Of a DNA stretch of 52,375 nucleotides, positions 38,345 through 46,909 are shown piece after piece (position 1 is the first letter of the stretch; every line of letters starts with the position of its first letter). The DNA is from Streptomyces sp. ISL-87 (GTDB lineage: Bacteria > Actinomycetota > Actinomycetes > Streptomycetales > Streptomycetaceae). Where the stretch lies: contig NZ_JAGGOY010000067.1 of the NCBI RefSeq assembly GCF_018614095.1, forward strand, positions 1-52,375, written 5' to 3'. The position numbers and the translations under genes were made by a program. The notes beneath the pieces were generated by a model. That model had not been told where the DNA came from, ran no database searches, and saw only the letters and a list, made by a program, of their open reading frames with translations.

Positions 38345-41300
38345 TCAGGACGCGGGCGGCAGCGGGACTCCCATGATCTCCCGTGCGTGGAGGGCCGGGA
38401 CCATGCCCAGGCGCCACGCCTGCCAGTCCTCCGCCGGGTCCACGCCCCGGCCGAGGATCACCCCGTACGTCTCCAGGCAGTCCTCCAGCCGCGCGTCCCG
38501 CGCCGGGTGCGGGGACGCCGCCAGCCGGGCCAGTTCCGCCCGGGCCTCCTCCGGGGCGCCCGGCACCGGGGGGACGACGTACGGCAGCATCGTGCACCGC
38601 AGGAAGCGGCCCCAGTCCTCCCCGCGCCGGTCCCCGTACGAGATGAACAACCGGACCGCCTCCTCGCACAGACCCAGCGCCTGCGACACCCGGCCGTTGC
38701 CCGCGTCCACCACCGACAGCTCCAGGCAGGTCCACGCCTCGCCGTGCGCCAGCCCGATCCGCCGGAAATCCGCCCGCGCGTCGACGAGCAGCTGGCGGGC
38801 GAACCCGGAGTTCCGCAGGTTCCCCGTCTGCGCCGCCCGCTGGTCCCGCGAAACCCGGCCCGAGTGGTGGCGGGCGTGCGCCAGCCCGTACACGTCCCGC
38901 ATCCGCGAGAACATGGTCCGGGCGCGCTCCAGCTCCCGCACCGCCTGGTCGAGCTCGCCGCCCTCCTCCAGCGCCTGCCCGAGGTGGTACAGCGTCCACG
39001 CCTCCCCGCGCGCGTCCTCCGCCTCGCGGTGCCGGGCCAGCGCCTCCCGCAGCCGCTCCACCGCCGGACCCGGATCCCCGTCCAGCACCCGGGCCCGGCC
39101 CAGCTGGGTCAGCGCCCACGCCTCACCGCGGTCGTCGCGCGTGCGCCCGTACAGATCGAGGGCCAGCCGAAGCTCCGCCTCCGCCCGCCCCACATCGCCG
39201 ATCCGCAGATACACCTGGCCGAGCTGGAAATGCGCCCACGCCTCACCGTGCACGCTCTCGCTCTCCCGGTGCAGGGCCAGCGACCGCTCGAGCAGCCGCA
39301 TCGCCTCCCCGAGGCGTCCCAGGTCCCGCTCGACCGCCGCGAGCGCGTGCAGCCCCCACGCCCGGTCGCCCGCCAGCTCCTCCGGCTCCTGGAGCACCAG
39401 GGCCTCACGGATCCGCGCCCCGGCCTCCTCCAGCTGACCCTGGTGGTGCAGGGTGATGCCGAGCGAGATCAGGGCCATGCCGGCGCCAGCCTCCTGCTGG
39501 GCCGCCATGTACTGGTCGACTACCGAGGTCAGCGTGGTCCGCGCCTTGTCCAGCTCACCCAGCTGGCGCGCCGCGATACCCGTACGCCACTGCACCGAGC
39601 GCGCCAGCCTTCCCCGGTCCACCGCCCGCGTCAGCTCGTCGATCTCACCGAGCCGGTACAGGTCGCCGCGCAGCAGGCAGAAGTCGCAGAGCGCGCCCAG
39701 CAGATCCAGGACCGCCTGCTGGTCCACGCCCTCCGAATGCCGCAGCGCCGCCGTGATGAAGCTCGACTCGTCGTCCAGCCAGCGCAGTGCCGCGTCCAGC
39801 GAGGCGAAGCCGTGCCCGCCGAAGTGGTTCGCCCGCGTCGACATCTTCCCGTCGACCATCCGGATCACCGAGTCCGCGAGCTGCGCGTAGTTCCGGATCA
39901 GCCGCTCGTGCGCGGCCGCCGCCTCCGCCGGGTCCTCGTCGGCCGTCAGGCGCGCCGCCGCGTAGGAGCGCACCGCGTCGTGCATCCGGTACCGCTCCCC
40001 GCGTACGTGATCCAGCAGGCCCGCCTGCGCCAGCTCGCGCAGCAGCCGCCCGGCCTCCACCTGATCCGCATCGGCCAACGCCGCCGCGGCCGACGGCCCG
40101 AGCGAGACGCGCCCGGCCAGCGTGAGCCGCCGCAACAACCGCCGCCGCTCGTCGGGGAGACGCAGGTACGCCAGATCCAGGGCGCGCTGCAGGGCCTCGG
40201 CGGGGGCCTCGGGCAGGGTCTGGGCCAGGGCCTGAGTCTGGGTCGGGGTCGGGGTCGAGTCCGGCGCCTGCCGCGGGGCCCGGGTCTGGGCCGAGTCCGG
40301 CGCCTGGTGCGGGGCGTGGCGCGGGGCCTGGGTCTGGGCCGGGGTCGAGTCCGGCGCCTGGCGCGGGGCGTGGCGCGGGGCCTGGGTCTGGGCCGGGGTC
40401 GAGTCCGGCGCCTGGCGCGGGGCCTGGGCCTGGGTCGTCCGGGCCCGGTGCGCGGCCTGGTCCTGGTGCGAGGCACCGGCCAGTACCTGCCCCGGTACGC
40501 CCTCCGGTCCGGCGGCCGCGGCGAGCGGGGCCAGTACCCGCAGCGCCAGCGGCAGCCCTGCGCCCAGCGCGAGGAGTTCCCGCAGGCCGCCATCCCCGTA
40601 CGGGACCTCGCCCGCGGCCTCCGCCCCAGCGCCTGCGCCCTCCGCCCCGAGGCGCCCGGTCTCCGTCGCACCGCGCCCGGTGTCCGTCGTGCCGCGTCCG
40701 GCGTCCGTCCCGTGGCGCCCGGTGTCTGTCGTGCCGCGTCCGGCGTCCGCTCCGAGGCGTCCGGTGTCTGTCGCACCGCGTCCGGTGTCCGCTCCGAGGC
40801 GCCGGGCGTCCGTCGTGCCGTGCCCGGTGTCGGCCCCGAGGCGCCCGGCCTCCGTCGCACCGCGCCCGGTGTCCGCCCCGAGGTGCCTGCCCTCCGCCCC
40901 CGCAACCGCGGCACCCGCGGCCCCGGCCCCCGCGCGTACCAGTTCCGTCGCCTCGTCATCCGGTAGCCGTTCCACCGGTAGCTGGTGCACCCAGGCCGTC
41001 AGGTCCGCCGGTAGTTCCAGCGGGTCCCGCGCCGTCACCAGGACCAGGCTGTCGGAGCGCTCCGGCACCAGCATCCGTACCTGCGCCGCATCCACCGCGT
41101 CATCCAGTACCACCGTCACCGGCAGCCCCTGGAGGTGCTGGTGGTACAGCTCCCCGAGGCGCCGTACCTGCTGCTCCGCCGACGCCCCCTCGCGGAACAG
41201 CAGCTGCTCGCGCGGGGCGCCCAGCCGGTTCAGCAGGTGCAGCAGCGCCTCCCGCGTCGACAACGGGGCCTCCGCCGCCTCGCCGCCCCGCAGGTCCACC

Positions 41301-42145
41301 ACGCACGCGCCCCGGAACTGGTCCCGCAGCCCGTGCGCCGCCCGCAGCGCCAGCGCCGTACGGCCCACCCCGGGCTCGCCGTGCAGCACCACGACCACCG
41401 GCCGGGTCTCCGTACTGGCCCGGGCCGCCTGCACCCACTGCGCGATCCGGGTCAGTTCCGTCCGCCGCCCTGCGAACTCGCCCACCGGCTGGGGCAGTTG
41501 CCCGAACGACTGCTCCAGCGCACTCCGCCGACGAGCCTCCGCGCTCCGGTCGCCCCCGCGCAACTGCGGAGCGGCCTGCTTCACCACCCTGGCCGCCCGC
41601 GGCGCCCGCGCCGCCGCGGCCACCGCACGCTGCTGTTCCAGGAACGGCCGTATCCCGCGTACCTCCAGCGCCGTCAGCCACTGGAGCCTCAGCTGCTCCG
41701 GTCCGCCCGGCTGGCCCAGCGCCCCGGCCCGCCTGCTCGCGGCCGGCAGGTGCAGGGCCGTCACCTTGGCGACCGTCGCCGCCGCCCCCGCGACGCCGAC
41801 GACGGCCCCCGCGGTCAGCGCCGTACCCGGCGCCACCCCCAACGCCAGATCCGCCCCGACGGCCGCGGCTGCCGCAACGGCCGTCACCAGCAGGGCCGTC
41901 GAGGTGTTCCCGCGCCGGAACGCCTCACCCAGGGACTCGTCCCCGGCGGCCGCCTCGTCCAGCGCCCGCACGTAGGCCTCGTACTCGGCGGCCGCACTCA
42001 CCGCGAGCCCGTCCAACGCCTCCCGGCCGCGCGCCAGCAGCGCCGCCCTGTCAGCCGGCGCACCCGTCCCCGCCGCCCGCCGGACTTCCTCCTCGACGGC
42101 CCGCACCAACAGCCGCTCGGCCTCACCGCGATGGCTGTCCCGCAT
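38345..42145 (-). CDS. STAND/NB-ARC-like ATPase with TPR array
   Basis: The 1266-aa protein has a helical N-terminus, two probable membrane helices (about 83-130), and a P-loop NTPase: HGEPGVGRTALALRAA at 255-270, VTVVLDDA at 343-350, and the GLPLAL motif near 530. A winged-helix segment (LRLPDERRRLLRRLTLAGRV to LLDHVRGERYRMHDAVRSYAAARL) and then TPR repeats (about 800-1200) follow. The Walker A lysine is Arg262. Two in-frame tandem arrays interrupt the ATPase: 14-aa units at about 421-500 and 18-aa Pro/Gln units at about 573-636. STAND proteins act as signal switches or immune sensors; the trigger is unknown. AGGAGG 6 bases before ATG at 42145 fixes the start. Confidence 0.85.
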   Translation of the reverse strand: MRDSHRGEAERLLVRAVEEEVRRAAGTGAPADRAALLARGREALDGLAVSAAAEYEAYVRALDEAAAGDESLGEAFRRGNTSTALLVTAVAAAAAVGADLALGVAPGTALTAGAVVGVAGAAATVAKVTALHLPAASRRAGALGQPGGPEQLRLQWLTALEVRGIRPFLEQQRAVAAAARAPRAARVVKQAAPQLRGGDRSAEARRRSALEQSFGQLPQPVGEFAGRRTELTRIAQWVQAARASTETRPVVVVLHGEPGVGRTALALRAAHGLRDQFRGACVVDLRGGEAAEAPLSTREALLHLLNRLGAPREQLLFREGASAEQQVRRLGELYHQHLQGLPVTVVLDDAVDAAQVRMLVPERSDSLVLVTARDPLELPADLTAWVHQLPVERLPDDEATELVRAGAGAAGAAVAGAEGRHLGADTGRGATEAGRLGADTGHGTTDARRLGADTGRGATDTGRLGADAGRGTTDTGRHGTDAGRGTTDTGRGATETGRLGAEGAGAGAEAAGEVPYGDGGLRELLALGAGLPLALRVLAPLAAAAGPEGVPGQVLAGASHQDQAAHRARTTQAQAPRQAPDSTPAQTQAPRHAPRQAPDSTPAQTQAPRHAPHQAPDSAQTRAPRQAPDSTPTPTQTQALAQTLPEAPAEALQRALDLAYLRLPDERRRLLRRLTLAGRVSLGPSAAAALADADQVEAGRLLRELAQAGLLDHVRGERYRMHDAVRSYAAARLTADEDPAEAAAAHERLIRNYAQLADSVIRMVDGKMSTRANHFGGHGFASLDAALRWLDDESSFITAALRHSEGVDQQAVLDLLGALCDFCLLRGDLYRLGEIDELTRAVDRGRLARSVQWRTGIAARQLGELDKARTTLTSVVDQYMAAQQEAGAGMALISLGITLHHQGQLEEAGARIREALVLQEPEELAGDRAWGLHALAAVERDLGRLGEAMRLLERSLALHRESESVHGEAWAHFQLGQVYLRIGDVGRAEAELRLALDLYGRTRDDRGEAWALTQLGRARVLDGDPGPAVERLREALARHREAEDARGEAWTLYHLGQALEEGGELDQAVRELERARTMFSRMRDVYGLAHARHHSGRVSRDQRAAQTGNLRNSGFARQLLVDARADFRRIGLAHGEAWTCLELSVVDAGNGRVSQALGLCEEAVRLFISYGDRRGEDWGRFLRCTMLPYVVPPVPGAPEEARAELARLAASPHPARDARLEDCLETYGVILGRGVDPAEDWQAWRLGMVPALHAREIMGVPLPPAS
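40230..40432. repeat. 54-bp minisatellite inside STAND gene
   Basis: Repeats with a 54-bp period encode Q-A-P-D-S-T-P-A-Q-T-Q-A-P-R-H-A-P-R on the minus strand. Two copies are nearly identical (starting about 40327 and 40381 on the plus strand) and two or three flanking ones are shortened or diverged. The period is a multiple of three. Confidence 0.85.
40643..40882. repeat. 42-bp minisatellite inside STAND gene
   Basis: About 5.5 copies of a 42-bp unit encode L-G-A-D-T-G-R-G-A-T-D-T-G-R variants on the minus strand. The period keeps the reading frame. Copies differ mainly at synonymous or conservative positions. Confidence 0.85.
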
Positions 42146-42309
42146 CGGCATCCTCCTCAGGGAGCTCCGGCAACGTGCCCCAAGTGTCCGCCGGGACGCC
42201 CGGGAGCGCGAGGGAATCTGAGCTAGTTCAGAGGGAACAAACCCGAGACCCGCCAAGGCAGTTGGCGACGCCCGGCGAGTCGCGGCGGCGCACCACGTAG
42301 GGTGAAACA

Positions 42310-43074
42310 ATGGGCGCAAGTCACAGAACGCGGCCGTCGACGGCGGCCCTCCTGGCCCTCATGGCCCTCCTCTCCACCACCACAGGGTGCGAACAGCAGC
42401 CACCTGCCAGGGGCTTCGCGGTGCGGTACGAGGACCCGGACCCGGCGGACGCCGCCGACGCCCGCCTCCTACGGGACCGCCAGGTCGCGGAGACGGCCAC
42501 GGAAGCCCTCAACGCCTACCTCTCCCTCCCCCGCCAAGTCACCGTCCTCGCCCGCTCCTGCGCGGGCGAGGGCTCCGGCTACGACCCCGGGACGCGGGAG
42601 ATCGAGCTCTGCTACGACGACCTCGCGGAGCAGCGGGAGCTCTTCGAGTCGGCCGGCCACCACCCGGCGGACGAGGAGGCCGCCGCCGTCCTGACCGAGA
42701 CCGTCTACCACGAGGCGGGCCACGCCCTCATCGACGCCCTGCACCTCCCGGTCGACGGGGACCGCGCCGAGGAGGACGCCGCCGACGGGTTCGCCGCACT
42801 GATGCTGATCCGCCAGGGCCCCACCGGCGAGCGCACCCTCCGCACGGCAGCCCAGGCCTACGACCTGGCGGCGGCAACCGACCCCGACCCCGCCCCCGAC
42901 GCCGATGAACACGCCCCACCCGCCGCCCGCGCCGCCGCCCACCTCTGCCGCCTCCACACCGCGTCCCCCACCCGCCACCCGGACCTCGCCCCCCGCACCC
43001 ACGCCTGCACCCCCACCTGGCCCCAGACCCGCGACCCCTGGACCCGCGACCTGGCCCCATTCCTGCGGCGGTGA
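42310..43074 (+). CDS. Lipoprotein DUF4344 metallopeptidase
   Basis: The 254-aa protein has a lipoprotein signal (STAALLALMALLSTTTGC, lipid Cys at 27) and a zinc-peptidase core: HEAGH at 134-138 in TVYHEAGHALIDALHLPV, with the third ligand likely in EEDAADGFAALM. This matches DUF4344. Seven of nine cysteines or acidic residues elsewhere are not diagnostic. It would act at the outer membrane face. TAGGGT (42298-42303) lies 6 bases before the ATG, suggesting a leaderless mRNA. It is divergent from the STAND ATPase gene with 164 bp between. Confidence 0.83.
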   Translation: MGASHRTRPSTAALLALMALLSTTTGCEQQPPARGFAVRYEDPDPADAADARLLRDRQVAETATEALNAYLSLPRQVTVLARSCAGEGSGYDPGTREIELCYDDLAEQRELFESAGHHPADEEAAAVLTETVYHEAGHALIDALHLPVDGDRAEEDAADGFAALMLIRQGPTGERTLRTAAQAYDLAAATDPDPAPDADEHAPPAARAAAHLCRLHTASPTRHPDLAPRTHACTPTWPQTRDPWTRDLAPFLRR

Positions 43075-43093
43075 CGGTGACGGTGACGGTGAC
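43070..43093. repeat. (GGTGAC)4 hexanucleotide repeat over a stop codon
   Basis: Four perfect GGTGAC units run through the stop codon (43072-43074) of the DUF4344 gene into the non-coding gap. Copy-number change would not alter the protein because the stop is in the first unit. Confidence 0.9.
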
Positions 43094-43194
43094 CGCGGCG
43101 GCTGTCGGCCGGTCCGGTGGGGTTGCGGCTGCTCGGAGGGGTGGTCCGGGCGGGGTCATGCGGCCCGGGGCACCAGGTGGGGCAGGATGACCCC

Positions 43195-45258
43195 ATGTCG
43201 AACCGCCTCGCGAACGAGACCTCGCCGTATCTGCTCCAGCACGCCGACAATCCGGTCGACTGGTGGCCCTGGTCGCCCGAGGCGTTCGCGGAGGCGCGGG
43301 AGCGGGGGGTGCCCGTGCTCCTCAGCGTCGGATACAGCTCCTGCCACTGGTGCCATGTCATGGCGCACGAGTCCTTCGAGGACGAGCTGGCCGCCGCCTA
43401 CATGAACGAGCACTTCGTCAACATCAAGGTGGACCGCGAGGAGCGCCCCGATGTCGACGCGGTCTACATGGAGGCCGTGCAGGCCGCCACCGGGCAGGGC
43501 GGGTGGCCCATGACGGTGTTTCTCACCGCCGATGCCGAGCCGTTCTACTTCGGGACCTACTTCCCGCCCGAGCCCAGGCACGGGATGCCCTCCTTCATGC
43601 AGGTCCTCGAAGGCGTGCGGACCGCCTGGGTGGGGCGGCCCGAGGAGGTGGCCGAGGTGGCGGGGCGGATCGTGCAGGACCTGGCCGGGCGGCAGCTGGA
43701 CTACGGGAAGGCCGGGACGCCCGGGGCGGAGCAGCTCGCGCAGGCGTTGCTCGGGCTGACGCGGGAGTACGACGCCGTGCGCGGCGGGTTCGGCGGGGCG
43801 CCGAAGTTCCCGCCGTCCATGGTGCTGGAGTTCCTGTTGCGGCATCACGCCCGGACCGGGGGCGAGGGGGCTCTGCAGATGGCCGCCGACACCTGTGAGG
43901 CCATGGCCCGGGGCGGGATCTACGACCAGCTCGGGGGCGGGTTCGCGCGGTACTCCGTGGACCGGGAGTGGGTCGTGCCGCACTTCGAGAAGATGCTGTA
44001 CGACAACGCGCTGCTGTGCCGGGTGTACGCGCATCTCTGGCGGGCCACCGGGTCGGAGATGGCACGGCGCGTGGCGTTGGAGACCGCTGATTTCATGGTC
44101 CGGGAGCTGCGCACCCGCGAGGGCGGCTTCGCCTCCGCGCTGGACGCCGACAGCGAGGATCCGCTGACCGGCGCGCATGTGGAGGGGGCGTACTACGCCT
44201 GGACGCCCGGGCAGTTGAGCGAGGTACTCGGAGAGGACGACGGGGCGCTCGCCGCCGCGTACTTCGGGGTGACCGAGGAGGGGACGTTCGAGCACGGGAA
44301 GTCCGTCCTGCAGTTGCCCCAGGACGGGCCCGCCGTGGATGCGCAGAAGGTGGAGTCCGTCAAGGAGCGGCTGCTCGCCGAGCGGGACCGGCGGCCCGCG
44401 CCCGGGCGGGACGACAAGGTGGTGGCCGCCTGGAACGGCCTGGCCATCGCCGCCCTCGCCGAGTGCGGGGCGTACTTCGACCGGCCCGACCTCGTCGAGC
44501 GCGCCACCGAGGCCGCCGACCTGCTGGTACGGGTCCATTTCGACGTGGCGGCCGGCCGGGCCCGGCTGGCCCGGACGAGCAAGGACGGTCGCGTCGGGCC
44601 GAACGCCGGGGTGCTGGAGGACTACGGCGATGTCGCCGACGGGTTCCTCGCGCTGGCGGCCGTCACCGGCGAGGGGGTCTGGCTGGAGTTCGCCGGGTTC
44701 CTCGTGGACCTGGTCCTGGACCAGTTCACCGCCGAGGACGGGTCCCTCTACGACACCGCGCACGACGCCGAGCAGCTGATCAGGCGGCCCCAGGACCCCA
44801 CCGACACGGCGGCTCCCTCCGGCTGGACGGCCGCCGCCGGGGCGTTGCTCTCGTACGCCGCGCACACCGGCTCGGAGGCCCACCGCACCGCGGCCGAGAG
44901 GGCGCTCGGGGTGGTACACGCCCTCGGTCCGCGCGCCCCGCGCTTCATCGGGCACGGTCTGGCGGTCGCCGAGGCGCTCCTCGACGGGCCCCGCGAGGTG
45001 GCGGTGGTGGGCCATCTGGACGATCCGGCGCGGGCGGCTCTGCACCGGACCGCGTTGCTGGGTACGGCTCCTGGGGCTGTGGTGGCGACCGGTCTCCCGC
45101 GTGCGGCGGACGGCAGTGGAGGGGAGTTCCCCCTTCTGGCCGAGCGCACACTGCTGCACGACCTTCCTACGGCGTATGTGTGTCGACATTTCGTCTGCGC
45201 GCGGCCTACGACCGATCCGGTCGAACTGGCGGAGCAGTTGGGTACGGTTCGCCCCTGA
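43195..45258 (+). CDS. YyaL/DUF255 thioredoxin-fold protein
   Basis: The 687-aa protein starts MSNRLANETSPYLLQHADNPVDWWPW, the strongly conserved DUF255 opening. It has the thioredoxin-like CHWC at 50-53 (SSCHWCHVMAHESFED), then GGWPMTVFLTADAEPFYFGTYFPP, and a long alpha/alpha barrel part resembling N-acylglucosamine epimerases and glycosidases (PHFEKMLYDNALL, SALDADSEDP, KVVAAWNGLAIAALAECG). Bacterial and human (SPATA20) relatives have unclear function, with redox or carbohydrate roles suggested. ATG at 43195 has CAGGAT 6 bases upstream. Confidence 0.9.
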   Translation: MSNRLANETSPYLLQHADNPVDWWPWSPEAFAEARERGVPVLLSVGYSSCHWCHVMAHESFEDELAAAYMNEHFVNIKVDREERPDVDAVYMEAVQAATGQGGWPMTVFLTADAEPFYFGTYFPPEPRHGMPSFMQVLEGVRTAWVGRPEEVAEVAGRIVQDLAGRQLDYGKAGTPGAEQLAQALLGLTREYDAVRGGFGGAPKFPPSMVLEFLLRHHARTGGEGALQMAADTCEAMARGGIYDQLGGGFARYSVDREWVVPHFEKMLYDNALLCRVYAHLWRATGSEMARRVALETADFMVRELRTREGGFASALDADSEDPLTGAHVEGAYYAWTPGQLSEVLGEDDGALAAAYFGVTEEGTFEHGKSVLQLPQDGPAVDAQKVESVKERLLAERDRRPAPGRDDKVVAAWNGLAIAALAECGAYFDRPDLVERATEAADLLVRVHFDVAAGRARLARTSKDGRVGPNAGVLEDYGDVADGFLALAAVTGEGVWLEFAGFLVDLVLDQFTAEDGSLYDTAHDAEQLIRRPQDPTDTAAPSGWTAAAGALLSYAAHTGSEAHRTAAERALGVVHALGPRAPRFIGHGLAVAEALLDGPREVAVVGHLDDPARAALHRTALLGTAPGAVVATGLPRAADGSGGEFPLLAERTLLHDLPTAYVCRHFVCARPTTDPVELAEQLGTVRP

Positions 45259-45478
45259 AGTACCCGGAGTACCGTCAATTCCGGTTGCTTATATGTGGGT
45301 TCGGAAACGTGGTTTTTATCCGGGCAGCGCCCGGCCGTCACCTTCGCTGCCTAGTCTCGTGGCTCCGGGATTCACCGAGTCGGCGCACTGGGGGGTGCGC
45401 ATCGAGGGCGGGGGCGGCGGGCCGGGGGCCCGCCTTGAGCCTCCGGGGGGTTTGACGATCGCCGCCTGGGGTTGCGGC
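45259..45478 (+). promoter_or_regulatory. 220-bp leader/promoter region of glycan locus
   Basis: The first part is AT-rich for this genome (GGTTGCTTATATGTGGGTTC) and probably holds the promoter. TAGTCT at about 45352 is a -10-like hexamer. It is followed by hairpins, including GCGCAC/GTGCGC at about 45384-45401. A long G-rich tract precedes the first glycosyltransferase gene. No known riboswitch consensus is recognised. Confidence 0.4.
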
Positions 45479-46909
45479 ATGTCTGTGGGGGACAGTTTGT
45501 ACACATCTGTGTTCATTTCTGCCGTTTCGCTGGCGCTCTTCTGGATGGCCGCGTTCACCCTCTGGTGGCAGATGCACGCGTGGCGCACACCCGAGACGCT
45601 CGCCTCGACGCGTTTCGACCGGCCCGACGGCGAAGGCCGGCTGGCCTTCAGCCTGCTCCTGCCCGCCCGCCACGAGCAGGCGGTGCTGGAGCACACCATC
45701 GACCGGCTGCTCGAATCGAGCCACACCGACTACGAGATCATCGTCATCGTCGGACACGACGATCCGGAGACCGCCGCCGTGGCCGAGCGCGCCGCGGCCC
45801 GGGCGTCCGAGCGGGTACGGGTCGTCGTCGACCACCACGAGACCAAGAACAAGCCCAAGGCGCTCAACACCGCCCTCCCGCACTGCCGGGGCGACATCGT
45901 CGGGGTCTTCGACGCCGAGGACCAGGTCCACCCGGAGCTGCTCGCGCACGTCGACCACGCCTTCCGGGCCACCGGCGCCGACGTGGTCCAGGGCGGGGTC
46001 CAGCTCATCAACTTCCACTCCAGCTGGTACAGCCTGCGCAACTGCCTGGAGTACTTCTTCTGGTTTCGTTCCCGGCTGCACCTGCACGCCGAGAAGGGGT
46101 TCATCCCGCTCGGCGGCAACACCGTCTTCGTGCGCACCGAGGTACTGCGCGAAGCCGGCGGCTGGGACCAGAACTGCCTCGCCGAGGACTGTGATCTGGG
46201 TGTACGGCTGTCCTCGACCGGCAAGAAGGTGGTCGTCGCGTACGACTCCGACATGGTCACCCGGGAGGAAACGCCGGGCTCGCTGATGAGCCTGCTCAAG
46301 CAGCGCACCCGCTGGAACCAGGGCTTCCTCCAGGTCTACCGGAAGAAGGACTGGCAGCAGCTGCCCGGCCGTGGTCAGCGCTGGCTGGCCCGCTACACGC
46401 TGATGACGCCGTTCATGCAGGCGGCATCCGGTGTGATCATCCCGCTGAACTTCGCCATCGCGGTCTTCCTCGATGTGCCGGTCGGCATCGCGATCATCAC
46501 GTTCCTCCCGATGATCACGGCGATGGTGACCTTCGTCTTCGAGATCGTCGGCCTGCACGACTTCGGCCGCCAGTACGGCCTGCGCGTCCGGTTCGTCCAC
46601 TACGTCAAGCTCGTCATCGGCGGCCCCTTCTACCAGGTGATGCTGGCGGGCGCCGCGATCCGCGCGGTGTGGCGCGAGCAGCGCGGCCGCAACGAGTGGG
46701 AGCTGACCAGCCACACCGGGGCGCACCTCACCGCCGCCTCCAAGGCCACCGCCGCCATCGGGGCCGGCCCGCCCGCCGCCGCGATCGCCTCCGGCGCGCC
46801 TGCCGCCGCGATCGCCTCCGGCGCGCCCGCCGCCGTCACCGCGGGCACCACCGCTCCCGCCGTCTCCGCGTCCACCGCCACCGCGACCCGAGAGGACAGC
46901 CACCAGTGA
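45479..46909 (+). CDS. Processive family 2 glycosyltransferase (cellulose-synthase-like)
   Basis: The 476-aa membrane enzyme has an N-terminal helix (SLYTSVFISAVSLALFWMAAF), a GT2 domain and further helices near the end. The catalytic set is present: FSLLLPARHE, GVFDAEDQVHPE (DxD-like), LAEDCDLGVRL (TED-like aspartate) and LLKQRTRWNQGF (QxxRW), diagnostic of processive polysaccharide synthases such as CslA/hyaluronan synthase types. It would extend an exported beta-glycan using UDP-sugar. The C-terminal tail is Ala/Pro/Thr-rich and includes a 27-bp duplicated unit. ATG at 45479 is chosen because the first helix begins there; ribosome site is weak. Its stop overlaps the next gene (GTGA). Confidence 0.88.
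   Translation: MSVGDSLYTSVFISAVSLALFWMAAFTLWWQMHAWRTPETLASTRFDRPDGEGRLAFSLLLPARHEQAVLEHTIDRLLESSHTDYEIIVIVGHDDPETAAVAERAAARASERVRVVVDHHETKNKPKALNTALPHCRGDIVGVFDAEDQVHPELLAHVDHAFRATGADVVQGGVQLINFHSSWYSLRNCLEYFFWFRSRLHLHAEKGFIPLGGNTVFVRTEVLREAGGWDQNCLAEDCDLGVRLSSTGKKVVVAYDSDMVTREETPGSLMSLLKQRTRWNQGFLQVYRKKDWQQLPGRGQRWLARYTLMTPFMQAASGVIIPLNFAIAVFLDVPVGIAIITFLPMITAMVTFVFEIVGLHDFGRQYGLRVRFVHYVKLVIGGPFYQVMLAGAAIRAVWREQRGRNEWELTSHTGAHLTAASKATAAIGAGPPAAAIASGAPAAAIASGAPAAVTAGTTAPAVSASTATATREDSHQ
46775..46828 (+). repeat. Two 27-bp in-frame repeats in GT2 tail
   Basis: GCCGCCGCGATCGCCTCCGG plus CGCGCCN is repeated perfectly except for the last base (46775-46801, 46802-46828), coding A-A-A-I-A-S-G-A-P twice in the low-complexity tail. 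Confidence 0.9.

Noticed and set aside
38387..40966. 859-codon open frame on the plus strand
   Set aside because: Antisense to the TPR part of the STAND ATPase; Arg/Pro/Leu-rich with no family features.
43156..45189. 677-codon open frame on the minus strand
   Set aside because: Antisense to the DUF255 gene whose CHWC and other motifs are clear.
45259..45478. Riboswitch in the leader of the glycan locus
   Set aside because: Hairpins are present but none of the cyclic di-AMP, cyclic di-GMP, cobalamin or SAM aptamer cores that I can recognise.
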